Positions 6,973-9,834 of a stretch of DNA of 9,834 nucleotides are shown piece after piece. Below the pieces are notes generated by a model. The model did no database searches and had not been told where the DNA came from. It saw only the letters and a list, made by a program, of their open reading frames with translations. How positions within the stretch are numbered: the first letter of the stretch is position 1; every line of letters starts with the position of its first letter. Source of the DNA: Treponema sp. UBA4326 (GTDB lineage: Bacteria; Spirochaetota; Spirochaetia; Treponematales; Treponemataceae); contig DGTW01000287.1 in the NCBI GenBank assembly GCA_002393835.1, positions 1-9,834 of the forward strand, written 5' to 3'. The position numbers were made by a program, and so were the translations under genes.

Positions 6973-7466
6973 TATTCTTGACCGCTCGCTTCGCCAGGCT
7001 CAATAATCTTCTGAAGTTCCTTAGCGTTGAAGAGACGGCGGATGTCGAGCATTATGAGATACTTATCGTCCTGTCGGATAACTCCATGAATATACTCTGT
7101 GCCAATTCCGCTAATCATCTGAGGAGGATCTTTGATTTCCGCAGTGTCGATTGTAACTACGCGGGCGATTCTGTCAATGATGATACCGATTCTGTTGTTC
7201 TCGATATTGAGGATAATAAATCCACCCTCAAATTCCTCGTCGCCTTCTTCGGCAACGAGTTTTTGAATCTGAAAGCGTTTGTGCAAGTTGATAACAGGGA
7301 TAATCTCGCTGCGAAGATTAAAAATTCCCTCCACATAGTACGGAGCGTTAGGAATCGGGCGAACTTTCGTAACTTTTACGATTTCCTTCACATCCATGAT
7401 GTCCACGCCGTAGATTTCTCCACCAAGTTGAAAAGTAACCAACTGAATCTGAGTGTTTTCTGCCAT
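6972..7466 (-). CDS. cheW: Chemotaxis adaptor protein CheW
   Basis: CheW joins chemoreceptors to the kinase CheA in membrane-associated arrays. The 164 residues form a single CheW domain. They begin LVTFQLGGEIYGVDIMDVKEI (9-29), then the core VRPIPNAPYYVEGIFNLR (35-52), which contains the conserved NLR used for receptor/kinase contact, then SEIIPVINL, and they end with GVIRQDDKYLIMLDI (128-142). The usual NLRG reads NLRS here, a mild change. The ATG at 7466 is chosen because AGGGGG lies 4 nt before it and the protein then starts at the normal family position. The frame is open back to a TTG at 7508, but that would overlap the upstream gene. The gap to the upstream stop is 13 bp, and the stop shares one base with the next ATG. 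No cheA, receptor or other che gene is in the window. Confidence 0.95.
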   Translation of the reverse strand: MAENTQIQLVTFQLGGEIYGVDIMDVKEIVKVTKVRPIPNAPYYVEGIFNLRSEIIPVINLHKRFQIQKLVAEEGDEEFEGGFIILNIENNRIGIIIDRIARVVTIDTAEIKDPPQMISGIGTEYIHGVIRQDDKYLIMLDIRRLFNAKELQKIIEPGEASGQE

Positions 7467-7469
7467 ATT

Positions 7470-7476
7470 TCCCCCT
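7470..7476 (-). promoter_or_regulatory. Ribosome binding site that sets the cheW start
   Basis: AGGGGGA on the minus strand lies in the 13-bp gap between the flavoprotein stop and the ATG at 7466. It selects this ATG over the upstream TTG at 7508. The same G-rich type of site precedes recN and the uncharacterised gene after it. Confidence 0.55.
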
Positions 7477-7479
7477 AGA

Positions 7480-8769
7480 CTACTCGCCAAGTAATTTTTT
7501 TGCTTCAAGGAATTCTGAAATACCTACTGCAACCTTTTTTGCCTCACGCATTGCGAGGACTACGGTAGCAGGCTTATGAACTACATCGCCACCAGCAAAA
7601 ACGCCCCTTTTTGTTGTCATGCCGTAGGGCTTTTCCCTTGTGACGACAAAACCGCCCTCGTCCGCATCGATTCCGGCCGTCGTGCTGATAATGCGGGCTG
7701 CAGGACGAGAACCGATTGCAATCAGGATTTTGTTGGCTGGCAAGACGACCTCGCCGTTAGGAGTCTGGCATTTAAGCCCGGTGACGACTCCGTTTTCTCC
7801 GACATACTCAATCGGTGCATGCTCCCATTTAAAATCAACTCCGTCTGAGAGAGCACCGTCATACTCGGCCTTTGCGGCTTTCATAAAGTCGGCTGTCTTG
7901 CGGTAAGCGACCGTAACTTTTTTTGCCTTCATGCGGACTGCAGTGCGGCAGGCATCCATGGCAACATTGCCGGCACCGATTACGATAACCTCATCGCCCT
8001 CATCGATTGGAACCTCGCTCTTTTCGACATTGCCGTCCTGATAGAGGCGGACCATGCGGAGAAGGTAGTTTGACTGGATGATGCCCTTGAGCTCCTTGCC
8101 GGGAATATCCAGGTCTTTTGAAAGGGCGGTTCCAGTTCCGATAAATACGGCATCGAATCCGTTTTCAAACAATTCATCGAGGGTGATGTCTACGCCCACC
8201 ATTGTGTTTGTGACGAACTGAACCCCAAGGTCAGCGATTTTTTTAGTCGTGTTGCGGACGACATCTTTTGGAAGCCGGAATTCCGGGATTCCGTAAAGGA
8301 GGACACCGCCCGGCTCGCTCTCGCCCTCGTAAACAACTACCTCGTAACCTTTGCGGGCCAAATCGCCAGCAACCGTAAGGCCTGCCGGACCTGAGCCGAT
8401 AACGGCAACTTTTCCACCGATTTTTTCGATTTTCTTTTCGCGGTTGAGGTTCATCTCCGTGTCGAAATCTGCGATGAAACGCTCAATCATGCCGATTTTG
8501 ATGCCTTTTCCGGCCTTAGAAAGAACACAGTGGCCTTCACACTGGTTTTCGTGTGGACAGACTCGGCCACAGATTGCTGGAAGATTGCTTCGCTGTGCGA
8601 TGATGCTGCGCGCCTCGCCGAAGTTTCCCAAAGAAACCGCATGGTTAAAAGCAGGTATGTCATTTTCAATCGGACATCCTGTGCGGCACATTGGTTTGGG
8701 ACAATTAAGACAGCGACGCGCCTCTGCGATTGCTTCTTGAATTGTATATCCTTTAATCTCTTCTTCCAT
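7480..8769 (-). CDS. GltA/GltD-type Fe-S flavoprotein (NAD(P)H-dependent oxidoreductase)
   Basis: This 429-residue cytosolic protein belongs to the family containing the glutamate synthase small subunit and the NfnB-like subunit. The N-terminus carries two four-Cys clusters for 4Fe-4S centres: Cys20, 23, 28 and 32 (CLNCPKPMCRTGC), and Cys67, 71, 77 and 81 (CGRVCPHENQCEGHC). An FAD-binding Rossmann motif VIGSGPAGL is at 123-131, an NAD(P)H-binding motif VIGAGNVAMD at 263-272, and the C-terminal FAD motif reads FAGGDVVHKPATVV. All cofactor motifs look intact. The protein starts at the GYT..EA block, shorter at the N-terminus than many relatives. In glutamate synthase it would pass electrons from NADPH to a large subunit, and in Nfn it would pair with a ferredoxin-NADP subunit. 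Neither partner gene is present here, so the acceptor is unknown. The ATG has GAGG 10 nt upstream. It is the first gene after the operon promoter, with a dyad at the predicted transcript start. Confidence 0.92.
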   Translation of the reverse strand: MEEEIKGYTIQEAIAEARRCLNCPKPMCRTGCPIENDIPAFNHAVSLGNFGEARSIIAQRSNLPAICGRVCPHENQCEGHCVLSKAGKGIKIGMIERFIADFDTEMNLNREKKIEKIGGKVAVIGSGPAGLTVAGDLARKGYEVVVYEGESEPGGVLLYGIPEFRLPKDVVRNTTKKIADLGVQFVTNTMVGVDITLDELFENGFDAVFIGTGTALSKDLDIPGKELKGIIQSNYLLRMVRLYQDGNVEKSEVPIDEGDEVIVIGAGNVAMDACRTAVRMKAKKVTVAYRKTADFMKAAKAEYDGALSDGVDFKWEHAPIEYVGENGVVTGLKCQTPNGEVVLPANKILIAIGSRPAARIISTTAGIDADEGGFVVTREKPYGMTTKRGVFAGGDVVHKPATVVLAMREAKKVAVGISEFLEAKKLLGE

Positions 8770-8795
8770 AATCTTAAGACCTCATTAAAAAAAAA

Positions 8796-8809
8796 GTAAT
8801 AGTTATTAC
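8796..8809 (-). promoter_or_regulatory. 14-bp dyad at the operon transcription start, possible operator
   Basis: GTAATA-AC-TATTAC is a perfect inverted repeat (6-bp arms, 2-bp centre) placed directly after the -10 element, covering the predicted start site. This position suits a repressor site. It is AT-only apart from the outer G/C and centre, so chance is possible. I cannot name a matching regulator. Confidence 0.35.
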
Positions 8810-8838
8810 AGTATAACGATAGATTTAGTAAATTGCAA
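8810..8838 (-). promoter_or_regulatory. sigma70-type promoter of the seven-gene operon
   Basis: On the minus strand, -35 TTGCAA (8838-8833, four of six) is separated by 17 nt from -10 TATACT (8815-8810, five of six). The predicted start is near 8803, giving a leader of about 34 nt that contains a T9 run and the GAGG ribosome binding site of the flavoprotein gene. A second perfect TATAAT at 8860-8855 has no fitting -35 and is less likely to be used. Confidence 0.6.
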
Positions 8839-8893
8839 ATCAAAATTTAAGTGTATTATAAAGAAAATACTTTCCGACCTCCTGAGACTGCCC

Positions 8894-9685
8894 CTAATCC
8901 ACGATAAAGAGGGTCAGCGAAAAAACTTTTTTGACCCCAAGTTTTTTAAGTTCCCGGGCACAGGCCTCCACGGTTGAGCCCGTTGTGAGAACATCATCAA
9001 TAAGCATGACCGTCTCAGGAATTTTCCTGATAAGTCCTTTAAGCTTTTTTGCGCTCTTCAGGCGGTAAGACGATTCGATTCCTTCCAGCCTTTGCGCACG
9101 GTCAAGTTTTTTTTGCTGGGTTCGGCTCAATCTCTCAAGCAATGGAAGGATTTTTACATTCCAGCCCTTCCGGAGATAAAAGCACAAATCATCAATCTGG
9201 TCCCAGCCCCGCTCCCGGATTTTGCCGGCTCTGGGCGGAACGGGAACAAGCGGAAACTGCTGTCCTTCTTTTTGCCAGAGACTTTGGATTTTCTTGTAGC
9301 AGAGGGCGGCAAAATAAGGCGAAAGGCTTCGCTTACCCTCCATTTTCCATGCAAAAAGAAGGGATTTTTTCCAGAGCTGATAGCAATGCAAGGAGAATGC
9401 CGCATCAATGCTTTTTAGGGCTGCTTCTTCCCGGCATACGGTGCAAAGTCCCCTTTCGCTTACAAGGGGCTTACCGCAGACAGAGCAAGATTCTGAATGA
9501 AAGGGACGGAAAATTTCAGTAAGACAGGAAGAACAGAGGGGAAGCCTTAAAGTCCACTTTGTGCAGCAAAGGCACTTTTCGCCTCCCAAGAGAAAGGAAA
9601 TGACATTCTGGACACATGTCACAAGAAAAAAGCGAAAGGCAAAGATTCTCTTGTTAAAGCCTAAAGGATTAACTTTCTCAATCAT
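8894..9685 (-). CDS. comF: ComF-family phosphoribosyltransferase-like protein
   Basis: This 263-residue cytosolic protein is of the ComF/ComFC/GntX type, which in competent bacteria helps handle incoming single-stranded DNA. Elsewhere the role is unclear. The N-terminal zinc-binding region has four CxxC pairs (Cys38/41, 51/54, 67/70, 81/84). The C-terminal phosphoribosyltransferase-type domain has VPVPPRAGKIRERGWDQ (147-163) and the PRPP-loop motif VMLIDDVLTTGST (226-238). All motifs are intact. The start is uncertain: ATG at 9685 is preferred, with an in-frame GTG at 9688 just before it and AGG only 2-3 nt upstream, unusually close. About 20 extra residues precede the usual family start near FLLGGEKCLCC. 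The gene has its own promoter and a 124-bp gap to the operon, so it seems to be a separate unit. No other competence gene is visible. Confidence 0.9.
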   Translation of the reverse strand: MIEKVNPLGFNKRIFAFRFFLVTCVQNVISFLLGGEKCLCCTKWTLRLPLCSSCLTEIFRPFHSESCSVCGKPLVSERGLCTVCREEAALKSIDAAFSLHCYQLWKKSLLFAWKMEGKRSLSPYFAALCYKKIQSLWQKEGQQFPLVPVPPRAGKIRERGWDQIDDLCFYLRKGWNVKILPLLERLSRTQQKKLDRAQRLEGIESSYRLKSAKKLKGLIRKIPETVMLIDDVLTTGSTVEACARELKKLGVKKVFSLTLFIVD

Positions 9686-9741
9686 CACCTATATATTTGA
9701 AAAATTTTTGGCTTTTCGGCAACAAATCCTTATAAATTTTT

Positions 9742-9771
9742 GTTATATTTGATTTTTTTTGAGAAAGTCAG
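9742..9771 (-). promoter_or_regulatory. likely promoter of the comF-family gene
   Basis: On the minus strand, -35 CTGACT (9771-9766, four of six) is followed by an 18-nt A-rich spacer and -10 TATAAC (9747-9742, five of six). The predicted start is near 9735, giving a leader of about 50 nt. The A8 run within the spacer may add bend or flexibility. Confidence 0.5.
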
Positions 9772-9827
9772 AATTTTTAGTGGCTAGTCTACGGCGACCG
9801 CCCCCCCCTCAGACCGTCTAAAAACTC
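9771..9827. repeat. GC-rich element with a C8/G8 run between inverted repeats
   Basis: The arms GAATTTTTAG (9771-9780) and CTAAAAACTC (9818-9827) form a 10-bp inverted repeat with one mismatch. The centre is sharply GC-rich and contains eight C (9801-9808), an inner ACGG/CCGT pair and an alternative GTCT/AGAC pair. It lies upstream of the comF promoter and touches its -35. On the minus strand one frame is open from the window edge to a TAG at 9789-9791, so it could instead hold the last 14 codons of an upstream gene. A dispersed intergenic repeat is another possibility. Confidence 0.4.
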
Positions 9828-9834
9828 AATCCTC

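Noticed and set aside
6978..7478. Plus-strand open frame of 166 codons antisense to cheW
   Set aside because: It covers cheW almost exactly, has no ribosome binding site or recognisable domain, and cheW on the minus strand is unmistakable. It is a codon-pattern shadow.
7467..7508. N-terminal extension of CheW to a TTG start at 7508
   Set aside because: It would overlap the flavoprotein gene by 29 bp, while the ATG at 7466 has an AGGGGG site and gives a normal CheW N-terminus.
8855..8860. Perfect TATAAT as the operon -10 element
   Set aside because: The hexamer 17 nt upstream is AGGAGG and neighbouring spacings give nothing closer to TTGACA. The pair at 8838/8815 is better.
8850..8872. Imperfect inverted repeat GTATT/AATAC after comF as a terminator
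   Set aside because: The stem is short and AT-rich, with no T run after it. I see no convincing terminator for comF.
1..9834. Mobile element, CRISPR array, toxin-antitoxin or phage-defence system
   Set aside because: I found no transposase, integrase, regularly spaced direct repeats or defence-type gene pair. The region reads as core chromosome.

Overview
The window looks like a chromosomal segment from a spirochaete, most likely a Treponema species. The evidence is the gene content and order (cheW, a DegT-like gene, nadK, recN, a protein of unknown family, an HD protein, a LysM protein), which from unverified memory resembles the recN neighbourhood of T. pallidum, together with short poly-G tracts and moderately AT-rich intergenic DNA. 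The assignment is an inference: the window contains no rRNA or complete species marker. Every gene I can support lies on the minus strand, so transcription runs from high to low coordinates.

Layout in the direction of transcription. The right edge (about 9771-9827) holds a GC-rich element with a G8 run, flanked by an imperfect 10-bp inverted repeat. A comF-family gene follows (8894-9685), behind its own likely promoter. A 124-bp gap then carries a good sigma70-type promoter and a 14-bp dyad at the predicted transcription start. From this promoter a compact run of seven genes is read: a GltA/GltD-like Fe-S flavoprotein (7480-8769), cheW (6972-7466), a DegT/DnrJ-type protein (5902-6972), nadK (5044-5895), recN (3291-5051), an uncharacterised helical protein (2488-3291) and a YfbR-like HD phosphohydrolase (1254-2486). 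Junctions inside this run are between 8 bp of overlap and 13 bp of gap, with stop/start overlaps (TAATG twice, ATGCTTGA once), so translational coupling is likely. After 75 bp containing a hairpin comes a secreted LysM-LysM-LytM protein (114-1178). At the left edge, the first 31 nt of a tRNA gene follow a near-consensus promoter.

The operon mixes redox and cofactor metabolism (Fe-S flavoprotein, NAD kinase), DNA repair (RecN), nucleotide hydrolysis (HD protein), chemotaxis (CheW) and, at its end, cell-envelope work (LysM/LytM protein). I see no mobile element, CRISPR array or defence system. The most interesting signals are three proteins with apparently inactivated enzyme folds: the HD protein carries a second, metal-ligand-free copy of its own HD domain; the DegT-like protein lacks the PLP-binding lysine; and the LytM domain of the LysM protein lacks all zinc ligands, an NlpD/EnvC-like arrangement. 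Two start codons should be set downstream of the longest open frame: the HD gene at 2486 and cheW at 7466.
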